This document shows, one piece after another, positions 1 to 7,122 of a stretch of 21,947 nucleotides of DNA. Below the pieces are notes generated by a model, which worked only from the letters and a program-made list of their open reading frames with translations, searched no databases and was not told the origin of the DNA. Numbering within the stretch: the stretch's first letter is position 1; the number at the start of each line of letters is the position of its first letter. The DNA is taken from IMG/VR virus record IMGVR_UViG_3300028384_000782, positions 1-21,947 of that record; one strand, given 5' to 3'. The position numbers and the translations under genes are program-made. This DNA comes from a virus.

Positions 1-399
1 GAAATCGTTTCTAACATCTCTTATCATCTCTATTTGTTTTGAGATTGGGATAAGATTGTTAACTCCTTTTAGGTTACTGAACCTACGATGATAAAATGTA
101 TGTGTTGGTGTTGGGATAGATTGTAGTGGTGAGTTCGAATGTAAATACTTTACCCACCCCGCATCTACTGAGTTTGGTATGTGAATATGGTTAAGCAATC
201 CTTTGTTACCATACACATATGCTCTCTCAAAAGAGAACGTAATTTTATCCAAAATGGTTGTATGAGTATCTATGTTCTTTAGGTTGATTAAAACCTCTCT
301 ATCCTCTTCTATATCGTATATATACAACAAAGATAACCCGTCATTATGCGGGTGTACGGATATACTCTCCCAAATGGGATGAATATATACCTTTTTCAT
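1..399 (-). CDS. Unknown protein, C-terminus cut by window edge
   Basis: An open frame of 133 codons runs from an ATG at 399 to the left edge without a stop, so the protein continues outside the window. It begins MKKVYIHPIWESISVHPHND. I see no signal peptide, membrane segment or recognisable catalytic motif; the visible part is a mixed alpha/beta-looking soluble protein rich in His, Ile and Asn. An in-frame ATG at 432 would add 11 residues. I prefer 399 because GAGGG lies about ten bases upstream of it, whereas the 432 start has no ribosome site and sits almost on a promoter-like box. It is the last gene of the run and is separated by 50 bases from the 43-aa gene before it. I do not recognise the family. 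Confidence 0.7.
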   Translation of the reverse strand, partial: MKKVYIHPIWESISVHPHNDGLSLLYIYDIEEDREVLINLKNIDTHTTILDKITFSFERAYVYGNKGLLNHIHIPNSVDAGWVKYLHSNSPLQSIPTPTHTFYHRRFSNLKGVNNLIPISKQIEMIRDVRNDF

Positions 400-436
400 A
401 GATATATTTCCCTCAGCCAGAAATTCAACCATACAT

Positions 437-444
437 CAAATATA
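437..444 (-). promoter_or_regulatory. Candidate promoter box TATATTTG
   Basis: On the minus strand this reads TATATTTG. It fits the TAnnTTTG -7 element known for Bacteroidota promoters, and TTTG sequences lie 16 and 20 bases further upstream, close to the expected -33 position. It is also one base from the ATATTTA core of the octamer found in the other gaps. It lies in the 50-base gap before the partial gene, about 37 bases ahead of its preferred ATG. This is motif reading only; AT-rich DNA gives such matches by chance. Confidence 0.35.
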
Positions 445-449
445 CGAAA

Positions 450-581
450 TTATTTCTTATCAAACAAACTTTTGTATAGTTTTTCTAGTTCCCTACGTTC
501 CGTATCGGTCATACGGCGGGGGGATTTTCCCTTATTTAAGGTTTCCCATTGTTGTGGTGTAACTGTATAATGCAATCCCAT
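450..581 (-). CDS. Small hypothetical protein, 43 aa
   Basis: A 43-codon frame begins with ATG at 581 and ends with TAA at 450. The protein starts MGLHYTVTPQQWETLNKGKS and ends in a charged helix with many Glu, Arg and Lys (residues 25-43). The ATG lies four bases after the stop of the upstream gene, with AAGAG just before it, so translation is probably coupled. There is no membrane segment or signal peptide. Function is unknown; the position in a tight run of small genes supports a real gene rather than a chance frame. Confidence 0.55.
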   Translation of the reverse strand: MGLHYTVTPQQWETLNKGKSPRRMTDTERRELEKLYKSLFDKK

Positions 582-585
582 ACTC

Positions 586-852
586 TTAACTTACAAATTG
601 ATTGGTAGGAATCTCAATTCCTTTTTGTTTCTTAATCTGATAGAACACATTGAAAAATGCTTTGTAAACCTTTCCGGCGTGCTCCAAATAATCAGAGTTA
701 GGATTCTTCCACATTAACTGACCACCACTCATATGATGTTTGTTCACTATCTCAATCTCATATCCATTGAGAAGTTTGTTAACAATCTTTTGTTGAGCGG
801 GAGTAAATTTAACACCCTCAATCGCTTTTTGAAATTCTTCTATCTTATTCAT
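586..852 (-). CDS. Hypothetical protein, 88 aa
   Basis: The frame is open from 888, but I place the start at ATG 852 (MNKIEEFQKAIEGVKFTPAQ). That gives an 8-base overlap with the stop of the preceding gene, typical of coupled phage genes. The upstream extension MIWVILKNLMRD is just the other-frame reading of the neighbour's conserved end. A GAGAG lies a few bases before the chosen ATG; ATG 861 is an alternative. The protein is predicted soluble, mixed helical, with a helix-rich first 30 residues and an aromatic stretch near residues 65-75 (YKAFFNVFYQIKK). I do not recognise the family. It sits between baseplate genes and the partial gene at the window edge. Confidence 0.65.
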   Translation of the reverse strand: MNKIEEFQKAIEGVKFTPAQQKIVNKLLNGYEIEIVNKHHMSGGQLMWKNPNSDYLEHAGKVYKAFFNVFYQIKKQKGIEIPTNQFVS

Positions 853-1399
853 ATCTCTCATTAGATTCTTTAATATTACCCATATCATCTAATATATCAT
901 AAATAGGTCCTTTGATTTTCCATCTCAATTTAAACCCCAACCACAACGGAGCGGCTAATCCATCTTTTGTACCAATTTTAGCGTAATCTTCTTGTGATAG
1001 CTCTAAGATTCTACCATCATTTTGTTTATAACCAAAATATCTTTCGAAATAAGCTCTTTTTGTATCGGTATCTGTAATTTCTTCTACGTTTTGATTTGGA
1101 ATAAAAGTTTTTTTGATATCAACTTGCTTAACTCTATCATACTCATAATTTGTTGCTATATCAATACCCATATCATTGATTGAACCAACACTTGCCACAT
1201 CAACATATGGTATTAATTTTCTAGACTTTCCCTCAACGAAATTGGATTCAGAAAATACTTCACCCGTAGTGTATTTGTGATATTGCCCAACATACTCTGT
1301 AGTATCTATGAACATCCACTCACCACCCTCAGTAATCAAACCATTTTTGATTTGAGCTTTAGTGTAATATACTCTACTTCTTTTGTATTCGTTTACCAT
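845..1399 (-). CDS. Hypothetical protein, 184 aa, possible tail-associated
   Basis: The frame starts at ATG 1399 with CGGAA shortly upstream and ends at 845. The protein opens MVNEYKRSRVYYTKAQIKNG and has a Tyr/Gly-rich N-terminal half (residues 20-60, including EYVGQYHKYTTGEVF), then a more charged C-terminal half. There are no membrane segments. The octamer TATTTATA sits 32 bases before the ATG, so this gene probably heads its own unit together with the following small genes. I have the impression that proteins with a similar YVGxYHKYTTGEVF stretch occur near baseplate genes of marine T4-like phages, but I cannot verify this. Function unknown; a minor virion or assembly protein is the best guess from context. 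Confidence 0.75.
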   Translation of the reverse strand: MVNEYKRSRVYYTKAQIKNGLITEGGEWMFIDTTEYVGQYHKYTTGEVFSESNFVEGKSRKLIPYVDVASVGSINDMGIDIATNYEYDRVKQVDIKKTFIPNQNVEEITDTDTKRAYFERYFGYKQNDGRILELSQEDYAKIGTKDGLAAPLWLGFKLRWKIKGPIYDILDDMGNIKESNERYE

Positions 1400-1431
1400 A
1401 TTATTCCGTTTTTACTATTCAACGATTCATA

Positions 1432-1439
1432 TATAAATA
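1432..1439 (-). promoter_or_regulatory. Octamer motif TATTTATA, candidate late promoter
   Basis: The coding strand reads CTATTTATATATG. The motif lies seven bases after the stop codon of the LamG gene and 32 bases before the next ATG. It is one of nine such octamers in the window, all between genes. Confidence 0.5.
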
Positions 1440-1446
1440 GGTACTA

Positions 1447-2157
1447 TTATGCGAACCGCGTTTTAAGTACTCTGTAGTTTTTGAAAATTTCTCTATCTAA
1501 TAAAGCATGGTCATATAACATAATATGATTAATCAACCCATCGTATCTATTTGAATATCCACCACTACCGATATATTGTAGTGTTGTATCGTAACCACCC
1601 AAATTTGTTAATGGCGTAGCGCTACAATTGACTGAACCATAGTCAGTTGTTTCACCAATGTTCTGGCCATCTATAAACCAATGTGATTGGTTATTGTTAA
1701 ACCTCACTGCAACGTGGTGCCATTCATTATTATTCCATACTGTAAATGTTGGTGAACTAAAGTATCCACAATTATTATTTGTTTCAGCATAGAAGTATGC
1801 TCCAACATTGACGTTATATCTGTATTCTATTAATTGAAGTACACCACCCGACGAAGATGCCCCAAATAAATTATAATTTGTTGTTGCGCTTGATGGAGCC
1901 ATCCACCACATTAGAGTTGCCCCAGCGGAATCCATAGTAAAGGTTTCATCGAGCTCTACATAATCATCAGTCCCATCAAAATCAAAAGAACCATTAGTAG
2001 AATCGTAGGTTATTTTTCCGTTTAACGTACCACCAGTTTCAGGTGGGCTTAAATCCGCCCAATCAGTTCCAGTACCAGGATATGATTTATCGTTTATTGC
2101 ATCTAATGCAATTGTTAATCCATTTTGTACTACATTTGGTCCGATTGATACACCCAT
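1447..2157 (-). CDS. LamG / concanavalin A-like domain protein (adhesin)
   Basis: A 236-aa protein. After a short lead (MGVSIGPNVVQNGLTIALDA) it has KSYPGTGTDW and then the LamG-type run FDFDGTDDYVELDE near residues 57-70, followed by alternating beta-strand sequence with NEWHHVAVRFNNN and WFIDGQNIG. These are the usual landmarks of a LamG (pentraxin/laminin G-like) jelly-roll that binds glycans. In marine phages such proteins are often tail- or fibre-associated receptor binders. The start is firm, with AGGAG eight bases before ATG 2157. It shares the N-terminal pattern GP.V, DA.N.KSY.G(S/T)GT with the LamG protein at 21089-21808. It follows the hub gene after a 34-base gap, as the last gene of the baseplate unit. 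Confidence 0.8.
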   Translation of the reverse strand: MGVSIGPNVVQNGLTIALDAINDKSYPGTGTDWADLSPPETGGTLNGKITYDSTNGSFDFDGTDDYVELDETFTMDSAGATLMWWMAPSSATTNYNLFGASSSGGVLQLIEYRYNVNVGAYFYAETNNNCGYFSSPTFTVWNNNEWHHVAVRFNNNQSHWFIDGQNIGETTDYGSVNCSATPLTNLGGYDTTLQYIGSGGYSNRYDGLINHIMLYDHALLDREIFKNYRVLKTRFA

Positions 2158-2191
2158 ATCTATACTCCTAATTTATAATTATATACCATTG

Positions 2192-3580
2192 TTACGACAT
2201 CCTCATTACAGTATTTATTGAGGTTTCCCAATCACCCTGTCCATCGAAAGTATGTTCAACACCAGTTATACTAAAGAACGCGTTTTGCTTATATGCCGAT
2301 GGTATTCTATCGGTTGTGATATTGGCTAAATATGGAATACCCCAAATTCCATCTAAAGTAATACTTAGGTTCAAAACAAACTGAATTTCCCCATATCTAC
2401 CACCATCTTTTAGCTTTGAATCAGTAGCACAATTTCTTAAAATATAGTTTCTACATGCCTCTTTGTAAGATGAAACTTTAGAATCATCAAAACCACCATT
2501 ACCATATTGTAATCTAATCTGTTTTAATTCTGATTCATCAGGAGGGCCATCTCCACCAAACGGTGGTGGGGCTGGACAATCCGCATTAAATGGTGTTTTT
2601 ACACCACCAGCCAACTGACCACCGATTACACTTGTACCCTTTGTAATGTTTACGGGAGTTGCTGCTATCATCATATCTGTATCAAAGTCGGAATCTAGCG
2701 ATATGGCTCTCGTTATACACTCATCACCAATTGCGGGGAACACATATGGTTCTACTTTAGATGCCTGTATTGCTTTTTTGTTTCCAAGAAGTAATGTCAT
2801 TGGTGTATCAGTATTAACCGTCTGATTTGGTCCTAGCATATTACCATTCGCATCAGTTGGGATAAGTTGTAAAGAAATCAATCCACCAGTTAAATCTTCT
2901 AACTCAGCAAAAACAGCCTTTAAGTAATCAACTACTTTTGGATTCATTTTTACACCACTCTTATATCCAGCCTTCCGTGATAATTCCATATACTTATCAT
3001 TTAGGAATTGTAAAGATACTGCGATTTCACCCACATCAGTTGTACCACCACCAGCTACTTTACTACCCCATTTTGAAAAATTAAGTGCATAATCACCATC
3101 TCCCCAGCTATCATCATTAGGGTCTCCATAATTACCTTGATTACCCGGAAGTATAAACTTTCTTGGGTCTGCGCATCCAATTGCATCTATTTTAGGCCAA
3201 GTTCCCAATTTACCATCAGCAAGTTTGTATTTGTATATACTATCTGGACTTTTAGATGCCTGATGGTTTATGAAATTTAATAAATCTTCGACTGTTGTAT
3301 ATCCAACATAGGTTTCATCATCATTGAACCATCCTGGAGCGGTTACAATTTCCGCAGCATAATAATAGCTCATTCCCCAAGGGTCGCGGTGTTTTTTAAA
3401 TCTTAATTTGTTGTTTCCTAAATCATCGACCGAGTCTGGCCCTTCATCATCATCAAGACCAAATGCTCTACGGAATCCTTTTTGTAATCCCTTTAAGAAA
3501 TCAGCCTGCGGGTCCTCTTCTGCATCTGAATCACCCTCATCATCCTTTTCAATACCACCCATATCATCAGCCGACCACAA
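2192..3580 (-). CDS. Baseplate hub protein, C-terminal part (gp27-like, split gene)
   Basis: A 462-codon frame with no stop. It opens in a very acidic linker (DDMGGIEKDDEGDSDAEEDP), then a helical LKGLQKGFRRAF stretch, then a long mixed region. The last 70 residues (LNLSITLDGIWGIPYLANIT and SITGVEHTFDGQGDWETSI) match the C-terminal pattern I know from myovirus tail-hub proteins: a beta-rich ring domain with GVxHxxxxxxWxTxI. The start is uncertain. TTG 3580 has AAGG eight bases upstream, while ATG 3562 has no ribosome site. The frame is -1 relative to the 125-aa frame at 3493-3870, overlapping it by 88 bases, and two stops (TAG, TAA) close this frame just upstream. I read both as pieces of one hub protein. 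No lysozyme domain is visible. Confidence 0.6.
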   Translation of the reverse strand: MWSADDMGGIEKDDEGDSDAEEDPQADFLKGLQKGFRRAFGLDDDEGPDSVDDLGNNKLRFKKHRDPWGMSYYYAAEIVTAPGWFNDDETYVGYTTVEDLLNFINHQASKSPDSIYKYKLADGKLGTWPKIDAIGCADPRKFILPGNQGNYGDPNDDSWGDGDYALNFSKWGSKVAGGGTTDVGEIAVSLQFLNDKYMELSRKAGYKSGVKMNPKVVDYLKAVFAELEDLTGGLISLQLIPTDANGNMLGPNQTVNTDTPMTLLLGNKKAIQASKVEPYVFPAIGDECITRAISLDSDFDTDMMIAATPVNITKGTSVIGGQLAGGVKTPFNADCPAPPPFGGDGPPDESELKQIRLQYGNGGFDDSKVSSYKEACRNYILRNCATDSKLKDGGRYGEIQFVLNLSITLDGIWGIPYLANITTDRIPSAYKQNAFFSITGVEHTFDGQGDWETSINTVMRMS

Positions 3581-3870
3581 ACCAGTGCACCTTGATTACT
3601 AATTTTAACCGATTTTAATTGTGGTTTAAATCTACGAACACCACCTTCGGTTTCGTATAAATCAATATGAGGCCCTCTAAGTCCAGGGTCGCCTATCTTC
3701 TGACCACCTGTGGAACAAAATACCGTTGTACTCTTACCAGTACCCTGCATACTAACCCAAGCATATTTCTGATAGTTCCATTTTACGTTCTTACCTGAAA
3801 CATATGCTTTCCTAGCATCCAATTCGGTTTTCTGTGCCCCGTCTATACTTTTATCAAAACTAAGTGCCAT
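3493..3870 (-). CDS. Baseplate hub protein, N-terminal part (split gene)
   Basis: A 125-codon frame starting at ATG 3870, 12 bases after the LysM gene. The first ~94 residues look like a real protein: MALSFDKSIDGAQKTELDAR, then KWNYQKYAWVSMQ, then RRFKPQLKSVKISNQG. This resembles the start of phage hub proteins, where a strand such as KSVKISNQG opens the tube-like domain. After about residue 96 the sequence (CGRLMIWVVLKRMMRVIQMQ) looks like an out-of-frame reading and ends at TAA 3493. The -1 frame continues as the 462-codon hub frame. I see no canonical slippery heptamer in the overlap. A deletion/indel or a sequence error is as likely as a programmed shift. A fully separate small protein is the alternative. 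Confidence 0.6.
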   Translation of the reverse strand: MALSFDKSIDGAQKTELDARKAYVSGKNVKWNYQKYAWVSMQGTGKSTTVFCSTGGQKIGDPGLRGPHIDLYETEGGVRRFKPQLKSVKISNQGALVCGRLMIWVVLKRMMRVIQMQKRTRRLIS

Positions 3871-3882
3871 ACTTTTTTACTA

Positions 3883-4182
3883 TTATTGGTTTAAGTTATT
3901 GTATTCTTCAACGATTGATAAGTGGTCATATGGTATCCGTAGTTGAATACCAATTGGGATATTTAAATCACCCTTACCCAAATTGTTTGCTCTAGCCAAT
4001 ATCCACCACAATCTAGCATCTTGATAGTATTTGTGGGCTAGATTATCTAATCTATCACCCTGTATGGATATGATATATCTATCCTTTGAATTTCTTTTCA
4101 TTTCAGGATATCTTACGGTTTTTCGGTATCTCTTACCATTTTCCGTTTTAAGTACTTCTATGTATTCGTATCTGTTAGCCAT
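3883..4182 (-). CDS. LysM-domain baseplate protein (gp53 / P2 gpX-like)
   Basis: A 99-aa protein. Residues 36-85 carry a LysM-like fold: RYIISIQGDRLDNLAHKYY, then WWILARANNL and a closing IPIGIQLRIP. Phage LysM proteins of this size hold the baseplate centre or wedge together around the tube (T4 gp53, P2 gpX and relatives); they are structural rather than lytic here, since no catalytic domain is attached. The gene starts at ATG 4182, three bases after the stop of the 978-aa baseplate protein, with GGGATAAG just upstream. It precedes the hub gene, so the order tube-initiator, LysM, hub matches many contractile tails. The N-terminal 30 residues (RYEYIEVLKTENGKRYRKTV) are strand-rich and basic. 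Confidence 0.85.
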   Translation of the reverse strand: MANRYEYIEVLKTENGKRYRKTVRYPEMKRNSKDRYIISIQGDRLDNLAHKYYQDARLWWILARANNLGKGDLNIPIGIQLRIPYDHLSIVEEYNNLNQ

Positions 4183-4185
4183 ATC

Positions 4186-7122
4186 TTATCCCAAATCGTA
4201 AACGTTAGACATTGCATATTGTGGAATCGCATCATCTAATATCTTCATTCCAATTGCCACATCAATACCCATTGAAGCTTCTTCATCCACATCCCAAGGT
4301 ACTTCATCAGAGAATGTGTATGATAGCGATTCAATGAATGATAATTTATCCTTCCAAAGATTACCCAATGTGAATGTAACCAAAGTACCTGTATACCCCT
4401 GTGTACCATAAGTTGGCATTGTCATCGATGATAACCTTTCTAATTTTTTGTATAGTGGTTTTAACTCTGCTTTTGATGTAGGATATACCTGAAAGTTGAA
4501 ACTTAAACTTCTCTCAAATGTAGAATATTTGTATGCCTGGTCAGCTCTACCATTATATTTGAACGAATCCCAAGATGGTGAGAATGTTTCTGTAATACCA
4601 CTCACAGCACCTCTGAATTGTATTTGTGAACCACCACCATAAACATTAAATAATAGTTTAATTAAGTCCGTCTGAGCCTCATCACCAATTCCACTTAAAT
4701 TAATTGTATCACTTGATAAAGATTTACTTCTATCACTTCTATCTGCCCCATGTTTTGGTGCTGATGGGAATCCAATACGGGTTTCTATATTATCTTCTTT
4801 ATAGTTTTGGTCTTTTGCTCTTTTACTAGCATTACCATCTAACAGTTCTCTGAAATCATTAAATGTTGTATCACCTGCAACTCTCTTTGGTATCTTACCA
4901 TATGCGATTGTTTCGTAATTTTTTATGATTTCCGCTGCCGAGTCATTCTTTTCTAATGGATGAATAGTACCTTCAGTATTCTTAGTATTATTCTTAAAAG
5001 AATCAGGTAGGTTCTTTATATTCTCACCTAACTCAGTACTATCTGGTTCAAATGCAAGACCCGGCAAACCCGATTGATTAGGGCCGCCCTCAGTTGGGTT
5101 ATATTGGCTTTGGATTGTATATCCAGTAAACAACCCACCCAACGTACTTACATTTCTAGATGGTAATAACCCATTCGGAATCAATCCATATAGTGAATTA
5201 GGGCCACCTTTACCAAGAGTAAGTGTACTAAATTCTTCACCGATAAATTTACTCGTACCGATTGTGTTAGCCGATATTGTAAATGTTTCATTGTACAATT
5301 GTACTAATCTGTTTCCAGTATTTGCAATACCCAGTGTTACATCATCGGTATGAGAAATTCGTTTGGCTTTTTGTATTGCACCATAAGTTTCAACCTCAGG
5401 GTCAAATGGAGTGAACCCATGTCGTTTTGGTCTTAATCCTACAAATCCACCAATTGCTGATGCGATTGTGTTGATAGGAGTCCAAGTTTTTGTTAATCGC
5501 TTACCAGTAAGGGTTTCTACATTTGGATTGGATGCTTGTAATCCTAAGTTTTTGATTCCCCATAGTAATCCATTTACTGAAATCATCCACTTACCTAACC
5601 TCACTGCATCTACTACAGAACGGTCAACTGCCGTAACGATACCGCCTCTAACCAACCCATCATCGACTGGGAATCCAAATCCCCACTTTTGAGGTTCACC
5701 TTTATCGATTGGTTTTCGTTGAATACCCCTCATAATCAATGGATGTGCGAACGCAGCCGTTCCTAAATTAAATGCATCATCTCTAAGATTGTATTTGTGA
5801 TACATTTCATCTAAGAATGAAGGTGAGTTCTTCATCTCATGCAATTTAGATATGCTTGGATTTGTTAATTCAGTATCTACATAATACTTTGTATCAAAGT
5901 TATATCTCTGAGTCAACCCAGTTTCTTTACCCACTTTGAACTTACCATATCCAGCTCTGAACGATAATCCATTAAATGCCCCACTAAAGTTACTATATAA
6001 TGAACTTACATTATCAAACTGAGTATTATCAGGATTTATACCAACAAATTTGGTTTTAGTTTTATCAGTAAAGTTCTGAGTAAATCCAATTGCTTTATCG
6101 TTTGTAAACATATCCACAGATGGTGGGGTAACCGCCTGCTCATCTTTGTTGTTTGGAGTTTTAAAATTCTTTGGAGTCGTTTCACCTAAGAATTGTGCCC
6201 CCAAGTTCATATCGCTTGGGGTTGTTTCACCTAAGAATTGTGCCCCCAAATCCATATCTGTTGGAGTTGTTTCACCTAAGTACTGAGATTGATTATTCAT
6301 CTCAGTTGGAGTTGTCTCACCTAAGTACTGAGATTGTGGTGCCGCTGAATTTGGAGTTGTTTCTCCCAAATACTGCGATTCATTGTTCATCTCAGTTGGA
6401 GTTGTTTCACCTAAGAATTTTGATTCTGGTGCAGCTGACTTCTGAGTTGTTTCTCCTAAGAATTTTGATGTATTATCCATAGGCGTTGGGTTGGTTTCAC
6501 CCAAAAACTTAGATTGTGGTGCTGCGGATGTAGGGGTTGTTTCTCCGAGATAATTTTCGGAATTATCCATTGTTTTTGGTGTTGTCTCCCCTAAGAATTT
6601 CTCAGAATTATCCATTTCAGATGGTGTTGTTTCACCTAAAAATCTCTCCGATGTATCCATACGATTTGGAGTAGTTTCCCCTAAGAACTGCTCTGATGAA
6701 TCCATTTTTGATGGTGTTGTTTCCCCTAAGAATTTTTCTGAATTATCCATCTGTTGTGGATTTGTTTCACCTAAGTAGTTTGGTGAATTATCCATCTTCT
6801 CTGGTGTAGTCTGACCTAAATATCTCTGTTCCAAACTCATTCGAGTCGGTGTAGTTTCACCTTTGAACTTTTCGGTGTTATCCATAGGTGTTGCTGATGT
6901 TTCACCTTTGAACTTATCACCCTGCTGAACTTTATTTGGGTTTACACCCTCTTTATTTGTTGTTGTTTGGGAACGTGGGATTTTCGGCGCTGAATCTACC
7001 AGTGAACTCAATGGTGTTTGGTTCTGGTTTGATTTTATATCCTCTCTCTTCTTAGATTCCAAAGGTTCTTTCTTTGGCATTCTAAACTTGGACAAATCCG
7101 ATTTCATATCTTTCAGTGCCAT
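4186..7122 (-). CDS. Baseplate/tube-initiator protein with 17 x 15-residue repeat arm
   Basis: A 978-aa protein in three parts. Residues 1-69 are basic and Gln/Asn-rich, without predicted structure. Residues 70-324 are seventeen copies of a 15-residue repeat, consensus K-F-L-G-E-T-T-P-x-x-M-D-N-S-E. Residues 325-978 are folded; the last ~200 (FSPSWDSFKYNGRADQAY, then FERSLSFNFQVYP, LKPLYKKLERL and LSFIESLSYTFSDEVPWDV) match a domain I know from baseplate proteins that precede the LysM protein in marine and T4-like phages. It is probably a tube-like fold that caps or starts the tail tube, in the role of T4 gp48/gp54. Its ATG overlaps the tape measure stop by one base (TAATG), so translation is coupled. 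The function is inferred from domain pattern and order. The repeat arm is unusual for this class. Confidence 0.75.
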   Translation of the reverse strand: MALKDMKSDLSKFRMPKKEPLESKKREDIKSNQNQTPLSSLVDSAPKIPRSQTTTNKEGVNPNKVQQGDKFKGETSATPMDNTEKFKGETTPTRMSLEQRYLGQTTPEKMDNSPNYLGETNPQQMDNSEKFLGETTPSKMDSSEQFLGETTPNRMDTSERFLGETTPSEMDNSEKFLGETTPKTMDNSENYLGETTPTSAAPQSKFLGETNPTPMDNTSKFLGETTQKSAAPESKFLGETTPTEMNNESQYLGETTPNSAAPQSQYLGETTPTEMNNQSQYLGETTPTDMDLGAQFLGETTPSDMNLGAQFLGETTPKNFKTPNNKDEQAVTPPSVDMFTNDKAIGFTQNFTDKTKTKFVGINPDNTQFDNVSSLYSNFSGAFNGLSFRAGYGKFKVGKETGLTQRYNFDTKYYVDTELTNPSISKLHEMKNSPSFLDEMYHKYNLRDDAFNLGTAAFAHPLIMRGIQRKPIDKGEPQKWGFGFPVDDGLVRGGIVTAVDRSVVDAVRLGKWMISVNGLLWGIKNLGLQASNPNVETLTGKRLTKTWTPINTIASAIGGFVGLRPKRHGFTPFDPEVETYGAIQKAKRISHTDDVTLGIANTGNRLVQLYNETFTISANTIGTSKFIGEEFSTLTLGKGGPNSLYGLIPNGLLPSRNVSTLGGLFTGYTIQSQYNPTEGGPNQSGLPGLAFEPDSTELGENIKNLPDSFKNNTKNTEGTIHPLEKNDSAAEIIKNYETIAYGKIPKRVAGDTTFNDFRELLDGNASKRAKDQNYKEDNIETRIGFPSAPKHGADRSDRSKSLSSDTINLSGIGDEAQTDLIKLLFNVYGGGSQIQFRGAVSGITETFSPSWDSFKYNGRADQAYKYSTFERSLSFNFQVYPTSKAELKPLYKKLERLSSMTMPTYGTQGYTGTLVTFTLGNLWKDKLSFIESLSYTFSDEVPWDVDEEASMGIDVAIGMKILDDAIPQYAMSNVYDLG
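6151..6915 (-). repeat. In-frame tandem repeat, 17 units of 45 bp
   Basis: Seventeen consecutive 15-codon units encode residues 70-324 of the 978-aa protein. The core F/Y-L-G-E-T-T-P is nearly invariant (K-G in the first two units, G-Q in the third). The next seven residues vary: mostly xxMDNSE-like, but SAAPQS/SAAPES in units 9, 11 and 13, and DMxLGA in units 15-16. Length is exactly 45 bases throughout with no frame break. Neighbouring copies differ mainly at variable positions and third codon bases, which suggests old expansion under protein-level selection plus some recent copying; units 15 and 16 are close to identical. Confidence 0.95.

Noticed and set aside
346-570. Plus-strand 74-codon frame
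   Set aside because: It overlaps the minus-strand 43-aa gene and the partial gene, has no ribosome site, and would be the only plus-strand gene in the window.
3883-4182. LysM protein as an endolysin
   Set aside because: Only 99 aa with no catalytic domain, placed between baseplate genes; a structural baseplate role fits better.
6171-6482. Plus-strand open frame with its own repeats opposite the repeat arm
   Set aside because: It is the antisense shadow of the 45-bp in-frame repeats; periodicity keeps the opposite frame open.
6151-6915. Regular 45-bp repeats considered as a CRISPR array
   Set aside because: The repeats are fully coding, without a constant repeat plus unique spacer layout, and preserve one reading frame.
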